Assembly: GCA_903885795.1 (NCBI GenBank)
Contig: CAISJV010000064.1
Location: forward strand, 1 to 64,000
Length of the DNA: 64,000 bases
Origin: an uncultured delta proteobacterium
GTDB lineage: Bacteria; Desulfobacterota; Syntrophia; Syntrophales; UBA8958
Reading direction: 5' to 3'
The notes beneath the pieces were generated by a model. That model was not told the DNA's origin and did no database searches. It saw nothing but the letters and a program-made list of their open reading frames with translations. The number at the start of each line of letters is the position of its first letter. Positions within the stretch are counted from its first letter, which is position 1. Made by a program: the position numbers and the translations under genes. Shown one piece after another: positions 8,569-18,300 of the stretch.

Positions 8569-10414
8569 TATCAAGCAAGCAGGTGACCTCGAAACCCTGC
8601 GACAGAAGATTCAGAAAGCACATAAGAAATTCCCTAAGACCATTACCATCTGCGGCGGCACGGGATGCCAGGCCTCAAAAGCCGGGGAAGTGATTGAAAA
8701 GATCAGAGAGGTCATCCTCAAGCAGGGTTTTGGAAAGGATGTCTATATACGTTCAACGGGCTGCCACGGTTTTTGCGAACAGGGCCCCATTATGGTATTT
8801 GAGCCGGGAAACATCCTCTACTGCCACGTAACAACTGAAGATATTCAAGAAATTGTCGACAAGACCATCCGCCATGGGGAAGTGATTGAACGACTGCTAT
8901 ACACAGACCCCGTCTCCGGCAAAAAAAATGTGAAAGAGAAGGATATACCCTTTTATCTTGCTCAGGATCGCCAGCTTCTCAACTATAACCGCCTTGTGGA
9001 TCCCGGCAACATTAATGATTATATCGCCATTGGCGGCTACATGGCCTTGGCCAAGACCCTTGGCAGCATAAAACCGGCTGCCGTCATTGATGAGATCAAT
9101 GCCTCCGGGCTCAGAGGAAGGGGAGGAGGTGGTTTTCCCACCGGCCGCAAGTGGACGGAATGCCGGGAAGAACCCATTGATGAGAAATATGTAATATGCA
9201 ACGCCGATGAAGGTGATCCCGGGGCCTATATGGACCGTTGCCTTCTGGAAGGAAATCCTCATCTCGTCATCGAAGGGCTCTTGATCGGCGCCTGGGCTGT
9301 CGGCGCACGGCGGGGATACATATACGTGCGCAAGGAATACCCCTTAGCCGTTAAACATGCAAAATTCGCCATTGAGCAGGCCAGGAAATACGGCCTTCTC
9401 GGTGAAAATATTTTCGGATCTGGTTTTTCCTTTGACCTTGAAGTCGCCCGGGGCGGCGGCGCGTTTGTCTGCGGCGAATCCACGGCCCTCATGGCATCTG
9501 TGGAGGGCAAGGTCGGCGAACCCCGGCCCAAGGACATCCATACGGTAAAGGAAGGATTGTGGAACAAGCCCACGGTCTTGAACAATGTGGAAACTTGGGC
9601 CAATGTGCCCTCCATCATGCTGAACGGCGCCTCCTGGTTCGCCGTCAAGGGCACCCCGGGCAGCAAGGGAACAAAGATCTTCGCCCTTACGGGGCAGGTA
9701 AAGAACACGGGCCTTGTGGAAGTGGCAATGGGCACGACATTAAACAATATCGTCTTTGACATCGGCGGGGGGTCGAAAAACGGCAAGGCGATCAAGGCCG
9801 TCCAGACCGGCGGTCCCTCCGGCGGTTGTCTACCGACGAGTCTTTTCCAACTGCCCGTTGATTTTGACAGTCTTAGCACCGCCGGTTCGATGATGGGTTC
9901 AGGCGGCATGGTAGTCATGGATGAGGGCACCTGCATGGTGGATGTGGCCAAGTATTTTCTGAATTTTCTTCAGGACGAATCCTGCGGAAAGTGCGTCCCC
10001 TGCCGTCTCGGCGTTGAACGGATGCTTGAAATCATTACCGACATTACCGAAGGCCGGGGAACTGCGGAACAGATCAGTCTGCTGGAAGACCTGGCGGAAA
10101 CGGTCGGTGAGACGTCCCTGTGTGGTCTGGGCAAGACTGCCCCCAATCCCGTTTTATCGACGCTCCGGTATTTTCAGGAAGAGTACCTGGCCCACATCAA
10201 CGAAAAGCATTGTCCCGCCGGGGTTTGTAAGGCCCTGATCCAATATGCCATCGCTGCGGAAAAGTGTAACGGCTGCGGCAGTTGTAAAAGGGCCTGCCCC
10301 CACGGCGCCATTACGGGCCAGAAGAAGCAAGTCCATATTATTGATCTTGAGGGATGTCAGAAGTGCGGAATCTGTATAGGAGAATGTAAACCCGGCGCCA
10401 TCATGGTGAACTGA
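8561..10414 (+). CDS. NuoF/HndC-like NADH-binding flavoprotein with extra ferredoxin domains
   Basis: A 617-residue protein. Order of domains: thioredoxin-like [2Fe-2S] region (Cys31, Cys36, Cys68, Cys72); NADH/FMN-binding region with GLRGRGGGGFPTGRKW (about 184-199); SLBB domain; NuoF-type [4Fe-4S] site ESCGKCVPCRLG (about 475); and a C-terminal two-cluster ferredoxin with CNGCGSCKRACP and CQKCGICIGECK. This is the architecture of the beta subunit of NAD-dependent [FeFe]-hydrogenases and related electron-bifurcating enzymes, and of BamH-like proteins. It would oxidise or reduce NAD(H) and exchange electrons with ferredoxin or a partner. It is translationally coupled to the NuoE-like gene. 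Confidence 0.92.
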   Translation: MPNIKQAGDLETLRQKIQKAHKKFPKTITICGGTGCQASKAGEVIEKIREVILKQGFGKDVYIRSTGCHGFCEQGPIMVFEPGNILYCHVTTEDIQEIVDKTIRHGEVIERLLYTDPVSGKKNVKEKDIPFYLAQDRQLLNYNRLVDPGNINDYIAIGGYMALAKTLGSIKPAAVIDEINASGLRGRGGGGFPTGRKWTECREEPIDEKYVICNADEGDPGAYMDRCLLEGNPHLVIEGLLIGAWAVGARRGYIYVRKEYPLAVKHAKFAIEQARKYGLLGENIFGSGFSFDLEVARGGGAFVCGESTALMASVEGKVGEPRPKDIHTVKEGLWNKPTVLNNVETWANVPSIMLNGASWFAVKGTPGSKGTKIFALTGQVKNTGLVEVAMGTTLNNIVFDIGGGSKNGKAIKAVQTGGPSGGCLPTSLFQLPVDFDSLSTAGSMMGSGGMVVMDEGTCMVDVAKYFLNFLQDESCGKCVPCRLGVERMLEIITDITEGRGTAEQISLLEDLAETVGETSLCGLGKTAPNPVLSTLRYFQEEYLAHINEKHCPAGVCKALIQYAIAAEKCNGCGSCKRACPHGAITGQKKQVHIIDLEGCQKCGICIGECKPGAIMVN

Positions 10415-10425
10415 CGAGGTGAAAT

Positions 10426-11112
10426 ATGATTGAGGAAGTGACTCTAACAATTGATGATGTTTTGGTAAAGGCCGTAAAAGGGATCAGCGTTCTTGATGCG
10501 GCGGTAAAAAGCGGCATTTGTATACCCCACCTTTGCCATGTACCTTTTCTCTCCGACATCGGCGCCTGCCGTTTGTGCATTGTGGAAAATGTGAATAACG
10601 GAAAGGCGAAGATTACCACTTCCTGCACCCTGCGGGTTCAGGAAGGCATGGTTATCAGGGCCAATTCGGAAAAGGTACTGAAACTGAGAAAAAATATTGC
10701 CGAACTCCTGGTGGCTCACGCGCCCAACTCCCGGGCCATTCAGGATATCGCCGTGCGTTGCGGTCTCAAAGAGGTTCGTTATCCCTTTCATAACGCAAAT
10801 TGTGTGCTCTGCGGCCGGTGTGTCCGTTACTGTTCGGAAATGTGGCAGGGCAACGCGATCGGTTTTGTCGGGCGTGGCAAAGACCGCCACGTCGAGTATC
10901 CCTTCGGAAAGCGCCCCGATACCTGCAAGAAGTGCAATTCCTGCGTTCTCTATTGCCCCATGTCCGTGACTCCCTGTGGAGAGGTTATGAAAACGGGCGA
11001 GGAACATCTCTGCGGAAAGTGCGATTCTCAAATGGCCATGGCGGAAAAGATACCCGGCGCCTGTGTATGGTGCGAAACGGGTAAAAGCTTCCAGTGCGCC
11101 CGCTACGCATAG
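10426..11112 (+). CDS. NuoG N-terminal-like iron-sulfur protein
   Basis: A 228-residue protein with an N-terminal plant-type [2Fe-2S] domain (Cys37, Cys48, Cys51, Cys67), a NuoG-type histidine-free 4Fe region, a ferredoxin pair (NCVLCGRCVRYC at about 125 and CKKCNSCVLYCP at about 167) and additional C-terminal cysteines (CGKC, CVWC). It corresponds to the electron-wiring N-terminus of NuoG or HndD but lacks the catalytic hydrogenase or molybdopterin part. With the two preceding genes it forms an NADH-to-FeS relay whose final acceptor is not encoded here. It starts 11 bases after the NuoF-like stop, with GAGGTG as ribosome site. Confidence 0.85.
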   Translation: MIEEVTLTIDDVLVKAVKGISVLDAAVKSGICIPHLCHVPFLSDIGACRLCIVENVNNGKAKITTSCTLRVQEGMVIRANSEKVLKLRKNIAELLVAHAPNSRAIQDIAVRCGLKEVRYPFHNANCVLCGRCVRYCSEMWQGNAIGFVGRGKDRHVEYPFGKRPDTCKKCNSCVLYCPMSVTPCGEVMKTGEEHLCGKCDSQMAMAEKIPGACVWCETGKSFQCARYA

Positions 11113-11313
11113 ACAGATAATAACCCAAAGAAAAGGCGAAACCATTTCTGTGACCACAGATTATGCTTTCGCCTTTTCTCTTCCGATAATCATTAAAATA
11201 ATCTCCCCTATACCGCCAATCATGGCAGTGTTTTTTTCTTGATTATCTCTGAGATCCGCGTATTATTTTCATCGTAATCGTCATAAAATTCTGGCCGAGA
11301 AGGAAGAAAAACG

Positions 11314-11448
11314 ATGGCTTCGACCCCGACCTATGAAAAAGGCAAACTCTACTATATCTCCATTATCGATTTCCGCCCCGACCCGAGCCAACCCAGGAAG
11401 GTTTTCGACGAGGCATTTTCGGAAGGCAAAACTTTTTTAGCGTCGTAA
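11314..11448 (+). pseudogene. Truncated ParB-like fragment (44 codons)
   Basis: A short frame with a good ribosome site (AAGGAAG) encodes MASTPTYEKGKLYYISIID followed by FRPDPSQPRKVFDEAF. The pattern I-x-x-I-x-P-(N/D)-P-x-QPRK-x-F is the start of ParB/Srx-type N-terminal domains. The frame then runs into a stop after 44 residues, far short of any ParB protein, so it is best read as a remnant or the head of a broken gene in an accessory patch. It is below the usual ORF size cutoff. Confidence 0.45.
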
Positions 11449-11527
11449 ATTACTTAATAATATCAAATATTTTAATGGTGTCGGCGCGCCGACACCCCCC
11501 TGCTTGCCGGCCCAAACAGAAGGTACT

Positions 11528-11673
11528 AAAGGGTCTTTTTTTGATGAAACCATTCAAGATAATTGTTGTAATAATTACAACAATTATTGTAAACTTTACA
11601 ACAAAAGAAAGATCAATCCATCATTGTATAGCGTTAAAGAATATAAGCTTCGAATGAAGAAGAAAGACCCTTT
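11528..11673. repeat. 146-bp inverted-repeat element with internal palindromes
   Basis: Terminal inverted repeats AAAGGGTCTTT (11528-11538) and AAAGACCCTTT (11663-11673) are perfect over 11 bp and imperfectly longer. Inside are a perfect 12+1+12 palindrome (11561-11585, AATTGTTGTAAT and its complement) and a 7+1+7 palindrome (TTGTAAA-C-TTTACAA, 11587-11601). The region is AT-rich and non-coding. It may be a MITE-like element, or the palindromes may be operators for the downstream toxin-antitoxin pair. The rest of 11113-11770 shows nothing further that I recognise. Confidence 0.4.
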
Positions 11674-11770
11674 TATTGTGCAGGTTTGGAAAGTATGCAA
11701 GCTTACAACATATAGTGAAGAATAATGAACATATCGGAGAATCAATCAGCAGGATGAAGGAGGTTGATGT

Positions 11771-12001
11771 ATGAACTTTTCACGAATAACCATTAATCAC
11801 TCCCAGATGAATGGAATGCCTTGTATCCGTGGGTTAAGGATTCCCGTAGCCACGATTGTTGCTATGGTGGCGGAAGGAATGAATCATGAGGAGATCCTGG
11901 CAGCCTATCCTGATCTTGAAAAGGGTGATATCGCCGAATCCCTGCGTTATGCAGCGGAGGCTTTACGCGAACGTGAGTTACCACTGGTAATGCAGGCATG
12001 A
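11771..12001 (+). CDS. DUF433 antitoxin-like protein
   Basis: A 76-residue DUF433 protein: [21 protein letters not shown] followed by the helix-turn-helix-like [26 protein letters not shown]433 proteins are small DNA-binding antitoxins commonly paired with DUF5615 PIN-like toxins. AAGGAGG lies seven bases before the ATG. The stop overlaps the next start (ATGA), so the two are co-translated. Confidence 0.88.
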   Translation: MNFSRITINHSQMNGMPCIRGLRIPVATIVAMVAEGMNHEEILAAYPDLEKGDIAESLRYAAEALRERELPLVMQA

Positions 12002-12369
12002 AATTCCTGATCGATAATGCCTTGTCTCCACTGATCGCAGACGGATTGAGAATAGCGGGATACGATAGCGTCCATGTGCGCGATTATGAAATGCAAAGAG
12101 CATCGGATACAGAAATATTGGAACGTGCTCTCGATGAAAACCGCATTATTGTTTCAGCGGATACCGATTTCGGAACATTACTTGCTCTCCGTGCCGAGAT
12201 CAAACCTTCCTTCATTTTGTTTAGAGGCATGACATCGCGCCGTCCGGAAATACAGTTACAAGTCCTGTTAGCAAACTTAGCAGCTCTAAAAGGAAGCTTG
12301 GGAAAAGGCTGTGTTGTTGTTTTTGATCAAAACAGAATTCGTTTACGCAACCTACCGATAGGCGGTTGA
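11998..12369 (+). CDS. DUF5615 PIN-like toxin
   Basis: A 123-residue PIN-like (VapC/Mut7-C related) protein. It begins [22 protein letters not shown] and contains the acidic residues expected of the family: Asp6, the [10 protein letters not shown] segment, and [11 protein letters not shown] near residue 58. Members are thought to be RNases held in check by the adjacent DUF433 protein. Coupled to that gene by a four-base overlap. Toxicity is inferred from family and context. Confidence 0.87.
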   Translation: MKFLIDNALSPLIADGLRIAGYDSVHVRDYEMQRASDTEILERALDENRIIVSADTDFGTLLALRAEIKPSFILFRGMTSRRPEIQLQVLLANLAALKGSLGKGCVVVFDQNRIRLRNLPIGG

Positions 12370-12765
12370 CTATTTACTTCCAAGTCTTGATTTTCTGCAG
12401 AACCCTGTCTGTAGAACGGATCGGCACGAAGCTGACTGGGTATTCCCAGAGGAACTGGAACAAATTGTCGAGGTACTGAACGAGATTGTAGGAGGATGAT
12501 CGATGCGCCCTGACTCTTTTGACCGTGTCCGTTCCGACGATCAGATCAGGATACGGCACCAAGAAAAAAGCGGTTCATCCGGTTGGTGCGTACTTCCTTT
12601 TATCAATGACTGACGGATTTCGATAATCTTGCGAGAGTGCAAGCGGTAATCCTTGAAGTACTACGGCTCCAGCGGGAGTCATGACGGTAAGCGCAGAAAA
12701 CAAACGTCAACCTGTATAAGGAATAACAGATCTACTCGACTCAAAAAAACATAATCAAAAACGTA
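12370..12765. other. Non-coding region of about 400 bp, possibly decayed coding sequence
   Basis: No intact gene is visible. A plus-strand stretch near 12440-12500 reads WVFPEELEQIVEVLNEIVGG before a stop, which looks like the end of a lost protein but is too short to name. Confidence 0.3.
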
Positions 12766-12794
12766 TTGACATGAAATAAACCTTGTGTTCTTAT
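12766..12794 (+). promoter_or_regulatory. Sigma-70 promoter of a short transcription unit
   Basis: TTGACA (12766-12771), 17-base spacer, TCTTAT (12789-12794). It opens a unit of about 175 bases that ends at the strong terminator at 12942-12974, before dapA. Confidence 0.5.
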
Positions 12795-12824
12795 CACCCC
12801 AGTAAAGTAACAAAAGGAAAGTTG

Positions 12825-12920
12825 ATGAACGTCCTACCAGATACTAAAAAGATGGTTGGTAAGAAACAGGGAATAAAGCGGTTGGGGCTACCCATTGCTT
12901 TGAGGACGTTCGTTTTGTGA
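12825..12920 (+). CDS. Possible 31-residue basic peptide
   Basis: ATG preceded by AAAAGGAAAG at normal spacing; codes for MNVLPDTKKMVGKKQGIK followed by a hydrophobic tail ending RTFVL. It occupies the centre of the short promoter-terminator unit upstream of dapA. The same bases form the long-range stem GAACGTCCT/AGGACGTTC, so either the peptide or the RNA structure may be the selected feature. No family is recognised. Confidence 0.3.
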   Translation: MNVLPDTKKMVGKKQGIKRLGLPIALRTFVL

Positions 12921-12941
12921 TCACCGACATATAGTTTCCTT

Positions 12942-12974
12942 AAAGCCATGGGTAAGCCCCATGGCTTTTTTTTT
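12942..12974 (+). terminator. Rho-independent terminator
   Basis: An 11-bp perfect stem (AAAGCCATGGG / CCCATGGCTTT) with a 5-base loop, followed by nine T residues. It ends the short unit starting at 12766 and insulates dapA. Confidence 0.85.
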
Positions 12975-13040
12975 GCTCTGAAAGGACATTTATCTCGCAG
13001 TTGACAACGATTCATCTAATCTAAATTGAAAGGAGAACCT

Positions 13041-13946
13041 ATGAAAACACAATCCTGGGCTGGATGTCATGTGCCCATCATAACCCCCTTTAAAGACGAT
13101 TATTCCATAGACGAAGCGGGACTTCGTCAACTGGTCAATTACTATATCGAAGATGTGAAGTGTGATGGCATTGTCCCCTGTGGGACGACGGGGGAATCAC
13201 CGACATTGGATCATGATGAGCATGCCAAGGTCATTAAAATTGTGATCGACGAAGTCAGGGGCAGAGTGCCAGTAATGGCGGGGACAGGGTCTAACAGTAC
13301 CAAAGATGCTATCGAGATGACAAAATATGCTGCGGATATGGGCGTTGCGGCAAGCCTGCAAGTATGCCCGTATTATAACAGACCCACACAGGACGGCCTG
13401 CTGAAACATTTCGAAGCTATTGCCGAAGCAACAAAGTTGCCGCTTTTTATCTATAATATTCCCTCGCGAACGGGACGGCTCATTGAGGCTAAAACCATGA
13501 TCGCTCTCTCCAAGATGGATCATATCATCGGCATGAAGGATGCGTGTGGTGATTTGATGGTCACTATGGAGATCATCCGGGCGACCCGTGAAAGGGCGAA
13601 GAAGTTTTATGTCCTTTGCGGAGAAGACGCCCTGACGTTTCCGATGATGGCTTTAGGTGGCGATGGGGGGATATTGGCTGTGTCTCATATCGTCGGGAAG
13701 CAATACCGTGAGATGGTCCATCTCTACCTTGCCGGAGAAATTAATGCATCACGGGAGATTCATTTTAAGACACTGCCATTAGTGCAGATGCTATTTATCG
13801 AAATCAATCCAGTTCCGGTCAAGGAAGCCATGGCCATGATGGGGTTGCCCGCAGGAAAGGTTCGACTACCCTTGGTCCCCCTGAAACCAGAAAACCGTGA
13901 AAAGTTACGTCAGGCTTTACGACAGTTCGGCCTGCTGAACCGTTAG
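13041..13946 (+). CDS. dapA: 4-hydroxy-tetrahydrodipicolinate synthase
   Basis: A 301-residue class I aldolase-fold enzyme of the lysine/diaminopimelate pathway, condensing pyruvate with aspartate semialdehyde. Visible signatures: GTTGESPTL (about 46-54), the tyrosine-containing YYNRPTQDGLL, YNIPSRTG (about 135) and the Schiff-base lysine in IIGMKDACGD (about 162-167). Normal length. AAAGGAGAACCT precedes the ATG at 13041. It stands alone, between the short terminator-bounded unit and its own terminator at 14046. Some members are N-acetylneuraminate lyase-like or other aldolases, but the motifs favour DapA. Confidence 0.9.
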   Translation: MKTQSWAGCHVPIITPFKDDYSIDEAGLRQLVNYYIEDVKCDGIVPCGTTGESPTLDHDEHAKVIKIVIDEVRGRVPVMAGTGSNSTKDAIEMTKYAADMGVAASLQVCPYYNRPTQDGLLKHFEAIAEATKLPLFIYNIPSRTGRLIEAKTMIALSKMDHIIGMKDACGDLMVTMEIIRATRERAKKFYVLCGEDALTFPMMALGGDGGILAVSHIVGKQYREMVHLYLAGEINASREIHFKTLPLVQMLFIEINPVPVKEAMAMMGLPAGKVRLPLVPLKPENREKLRQALRQFGLLNR

Positions 13947-14045
13947 GATCGTTGATGATCTGCCAAGCAGCCTACTATGTGACTTTGATGTGGCTATGTC
14001 ATAGTCATCTTTGAAACAGATTGCTATTCCCGTCATTCCATATCT

Positions 14046-14082
14046 ACGGCGATTGAGGAATATTTCTTCAATCGCCGTTTTT
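14046..14082 (+). terminator. Rho-independent terminator after dapA
   Basis: Stem ACGGCGATTGA paired with TTCAATCGCCGT around an 11-base loop, followed by T5C and further T-rich sequence. The rest of 13947-14268 contains nothing else that I recognise. Confidence 0.75.
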
Positions 14083-14268
14083 CTTTCTTTGAAGGAAGGC
14101 GAAGCCTACCAGTGGCATGGGTATCTTCAATGATTTGAAGTGGCATTCATCAATTTTTGATAAGATAGCTTCGTGTGACTTTGTAGAACACAAGGTGTAA
14201 GTCAGTAAAGACCCAATCCAACAGATTATCAAGCCAAAAGCACGCAGAACCGGATGAACTTTATATAG

Positions 14269-14934
14269 TTAAATTCTATGATCTTCCCGGATGATAACCC
14301 GGCTTCCGCCATGGATGCTGGTGTTCCAATTCTTAGGAGCTTTAACAGATTTCAGTCGATCGAGTTCACCGATACTTTTCAGTCGCTGGTAGATGAGTTG
14401 CCAGGCGCAGGGGCGATTGGCTCTCACCTCGCACCGGTCTTCCCTTGAACCGCCGCAGGGACCATTAAGCATATGCTTTGCGCACCGGGTTATGGGGCAG
14501 ATGCCGCCGTATTCATGGAGGACGCATTTGCCGCAGGCGACGCATTTTTCCGTCCAGGTGGCCCTTTCCTCAAGGATACCAATGAACTCCGTATCCAGCC
14601 CGGCATAAACCGGTTTGTTGTATCGCTCGGCAATCGCCTGCACCCCGGCGCCGCAGCCAAAAGAAAGGACGACGTCATTTCTGGTGATCGCCTCGGCCGC
14701 CTTTTCTATGAAGATGTTATCGCACTGCCGTTCGATCGTGAGTTCTTCAACCTCAAAAGAGAGGTTCTTCAACCTTGAAGCTATGCGCAGCGCCGACGCG
14801 TTGATGCTGACTTCGCGTTCACCCCCCGCCAGGCATACGGTTACGCAGGTACCGCACCCTAACACCAGGATCTTCTTTTTGCCTTCCAATATATCGATGA
14901 GTTCGGGAATGCTTTTCCTTTGTGCTACTATCAT
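14269..14934 (-). CDS. metV: MetV-like zinc/FeS subunit of methylenetetrahydrofolate reductase
   Basis: A 221-residue protein of the MTHFR C-terminal (MetV) family: ILVLGCGTCVTVCLAGGERE at the start, then a Cys-rich core (VLSFGCGAGVQAI; CVACGKCVLHEYGGICPITRCAKHMLNGPCGGS). MetV forms a heterodimer with MetF and can connect it to an HdrABC-MvhD module, as known from the acetogen Moorella. It is the last gene of the ten-gene operon and overlaps mvhD by four bases. The cognate metF lies in the same operon at 27071-27997, separated by seven genes. Confidence 0.85.
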   Translation of the reverse strand: MIVAQRKSIPELIDILEGKKKILVLGCGTCVTVCLAGGEREVSINASALRIASRLKNLSFEVEELTIERQCDNIFIEKAAEAITRNDVVLSFGCGAGVQAIAERYNKPVYAGLDTEFIGILEERATWTEKCVACGKCVLHEYGGICPITRCAKHMLNGPCGGSREDRCEVRANRPCAWQLIYQRLKSIGELDRLKSVKAPKNWNTSIHGGSRVIIREDHRI

Positions 14935-15380
14935 ACCTTCATCTCCACATTTTTTGGTTGATTGATTCTTTTTAACGGGCTTGGCCCAATGTTCTTCAGC
15001 GTCGCCAGCATCTCATTGATGTGATCGACAAGCGGCCTGGCCTGTGCCGCCGATATGTTGATCATGCGGATGCGTTCCGCCTCCAGGCCACACTCGGAAA
15101 GGAATTTCTGCGTATAACCCACCCTGCCTTTGGCCAGGAGATTACCTTCCGTGAAATGGCAACCGCCTTCCAGGCATCCAGCGACAAGAATTCCATCGGC
15201 GCCCTTTTCAAAGGCCTTCATAAAAAACTCCACCTCCAACCTTCCCGTACAGGGTGTTCTGACAATACGAACATTCGTGGGATACTGCAACCTCATGGAA
15301 CCTGCCAGATCTGCGGCGGAATAAGAGCAATACTGACAGCAGAATGCAATAAGCAGGGGTTCAAAGCTTTCATTACTCAT
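14931..15380 (-). CDS. mvhD: MvhD-like iron-sulfur protein
   Basis: A 149-residue protein of the MvhD/FrhD 'hydrogenase delta' family, with Cys residues in CCQYCSYSAADLAG, TPCTGRLEVEFF and GCLEGGCHFTEGN. MvhD binds a [2Fe-2S] cluster and passes electrons from a dehydrogenase to HdrA. It lies between the HdrA fusion and metV; the gap to hdrA is 14 bases. No MvhA/G hydrogenase is nearby, so the electron donor is likely another flavoprotein, possibly the GltD-like part of HdrA. Confidence 0.88.
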   Translation of the reverse strand: MSNESFEPLLIAFCCQYCSYSAADLAGSMRLQYPTNVRIVRTPCTGRLEVEFFMKAFEKGADGILVAGCLEGGCHFTEGNLLAKGRVGYTQKFLSECGLEAERIRMINISAAQARPLVDHINEMLATLKNIGPSPLKRINQPKNVEMKV

Positions 15381-15394
15381 AAGACGCCTCTACC

Positions 15395-18300
15395 TTAATT
15401 ACTCGCGACAGTTAAATGATGCTCCAACAGGTCATCCAGCATCATGTTAAACTGTTTGGACTCAAAATGATTGAGTTGGATCGCACAGGCAGGACATTCG
15501 GCGGCACATATGCCGCAACCCATGCATTTCGCCGCCGCAATCTCGCCCTTGTTATCAACATTCACAAAAGGCGCACTATAGGGGCAGACGTGGACGCAGG
15601 TCATGCAGGAAATACACTTATCCTGGTTAACCTCGGAAACTTCGGCGCCGATGTCCAGGTGCGTTTTCGACAGTACCGTGGCCGCACGTGATGCGGCGGC
15701 GCGGGCCTGAGAAATATTTTCGTCTATCATCTTGGGTGAGTGGGCCAGGCCGCACAGATATATCCCCTCGGTGGCGAAATCTACGGGACGGAGTTTGACA
15801 TGGGCTTCCAAGAAGAAGCCGTCGGCATTGAGCTGCAATTTGAGCATATCCGATAACTGCCTGTTGCCGGCGGAGGCGCCGATTCCCGTGCTGAGGATGA
15901 CATTATCGGCCTCAATGTCAATGATATCATTAACATCAGGGCTATCAACCGTAACCAGGAGGCCGTTGTTTTGAGAGACAACGGGTTGTTTTTCTTCGTT
16001 ATACCGAATGAAGACAATTCCGGCTTCCCGGGCCATCCGGTAATACTTCTCTCTAAAACCATAGGTCCTGATATCGCGGTACAGGATATAAATATTGGCA
16101 TCGGGACTTTTCTTCTTGATGCTAAGGGCATTCTTAACCGCCATGGAACAGCAGATGCGGCTGCAATAGGGATGTTTATCATTGCGGGACCCGACACATT
16201 GAATCATGACAATGTTTTTGCCCTGACCTTTAAACTTGTCGGCGTGGAGAAGCTGTTCCAGTTCCATTTGGGTGATGATATTTTCAGACTCCCCGTAAAG
16301 GAATTCGCCGGTTTCCGCCGGTTCTCCTCCCGTAGCCGCAATAATGGCGCCACAGGATATCTCGGTTTTGGCGATATCGCCCTGACCGTTGCCCTTCCCT
16401 TTTTCCGTGATGGTCACTAAAAATTTACCGATATGTCCGTTAACTTTAGTCACTTCGCTATTTAGATAAACTTTGATGCGACCGTGATTTTGCGTCCGGT
16501 CAACAATATTGGCGATAAAATCGTGGATATCGTCGCCTTCCAAGGTGCTGTGGACGTTCAGCGCCTGCCCTCCCAGTGTCCCTGATTTTTCAATGAGGGC
16601 TACCTGGAATCCCTGCTCCGCCAGGGAAAGGGCCGCAGTCATGCCGCTCAATCCTCCCCCGATAACCAGACCGTCCTGGTTGATGGCCAGGGATTCTCCG
16701 ACCAGCGGCTTCAGGAAGCTCGCCCGGGCGATGGACATTCTCACGAGTTCAATGGCCTTCACGGTAGCGACGTCCGGTTCGGAGGAATGCACCCAGGAAC
16801 ATTGATCCCTGATATTGGCCAACTCGAAAAGGTAGGGGTTTAGTCCGGCCTCCCGCAAGGTTTCACGGAAAAGGGGTTCATGGGTCCGGGGCGTGCATGA
16901 CGCTACCACCACCCGGTTGAGCCGGTATTCTTCGATCCGCTTTTTAATCTCGGAAAGACTTGCGTCCGAACAGGTGTACATGGTGTGTGAGGCAACAACC
17001 ACATGGGGGTCGCTGGAGATGGCCTGGGTCACCTTTTCCACATCCACCGTGCCCGCGATGTTGATCCCGCAATGACAGACAAACACGCCGATCCTCAGCT
17101 CTTCATCTATGACATCATGCTCGGTCGGATATTCCTTCTTCGTGATGATCGTATTGCGCACCTGCGAAAGCAGCTCCATCGACATGGAAGCTGCGGCACT
17201 CGCCTGGGTTACCGTTTCGGGTATATCTTTGGGTTCCTGGAAGGCGCCCGCGACGAAAACACCGGGCCGTGAAGTCTCCAGAGGGAAAAACCGGCTGGTT
17301 TTACAGAAGCCATACTCGTTGAGTTCAATGCCCAGATGGGCTATGCCCGCCGAAATGTTGGGTTTGGGATCTAATCCGACGGCCAGAATAACCAGATCGA
17401 AATTGCGCTCCGCCTGTTTGAAGTTCTCGTCCACATAGCGCAGCCTGATGTCCATTGATCCCGGAACCTGGAGGGCCCGGGAGGGAATACTCTTGATATA
17501 TTCTATGTTTTCCTTGCTTCGGGCGCGTTCGTAATACTGATCGAAGTCTTTCCCGAAGGCCCGGATATCCATATAAAAAATAGTCGCTTCCAGACCGGCG
17601 GTGTGTTCACTGGCGACGAGCGCCTGTTTTGTCGTGGCCATACAGCAGATGGAAGAACAATATTCATTCCCGCATTTGGCGTCACGGGAACCGACACATT
17701 GTATCCACGCGATTCTTTTGGCTTCTTTGCCGTCACTCCTGCGTACGATATGCCCTCCATAGGGGCCGGCGGCAGAAAGCATCCGCTCAAACTGCACGCT
17801 GGTCAAAACGTTCTGATACCGCTTGAAACCATATTCTCCCTTAAGTTCCGCATCATATTCTTCAAATCCCGGCGTCAGGATGACGGAACCGACATCCAGG
17901 GTGATAGTTTCTTCCTCCATGCCGTGCAGAACAGCCTTCTTATCGCAGGCGGCAACACACTCCATACATTCGGAACACATGGCGCAATTCAGGCAACGTT
18001 CAGCTTCCGCCAAGGCGTCTTCTTCGGAGAATCCGCATTCAATCTCGCAGAAACTGCCGGTCCTCATCTCCGCCGTAATTTCCGTTGCCTTTGCCCGTTC
18101 TTTCTTTTCCGTATGGGCCGTGGAAGGAAGGAGTTCTTCCGGAACGGGATTCAACATATCTTCAAAACGATCGGTGCGCTGGTCCTTCCCGTGGAGATAG
18201 CGGTCAATCGATTCTACAGCCCGTTTTCCTGCGGCAACGGCCTGGATGACACTTGCCGGACCGGAAGCATTATCACCTCCGGCAAAAATACCTTTAACCG

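Larger units (their letters stand above)
12800..12974 (+). ncRNA. Putative small RNA or leader RNA, promoter-to-terminator unit
   Basis: The interval between a sigma-70 promoter and an intrinsic terminator is about 175 bases. Its middle contains a long-range pairing of GAACGTCCT (from 12827) with AGGACGTTC (12903-12911), enclosing about 65 bases. It matches no RNA family that I can name; size and folded rod shape are 6S-like but I cannot confirm that. It also holds a 31-codon reading frame, so it could instead be a tiny mRNA. Confidence 0.4.

Noticed and set aside
11475-11725. Overlapping short frames of 60-73 codons
   Set aside because: They run through the AT-rich inverted-repeat element and its palindromes; composition is non-coding and no ribosome site fits.
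12374-12562. 62-codon minus-strand frame
   Set aside because: No family, no ribosome site, lies in a decayed-looking stretch.
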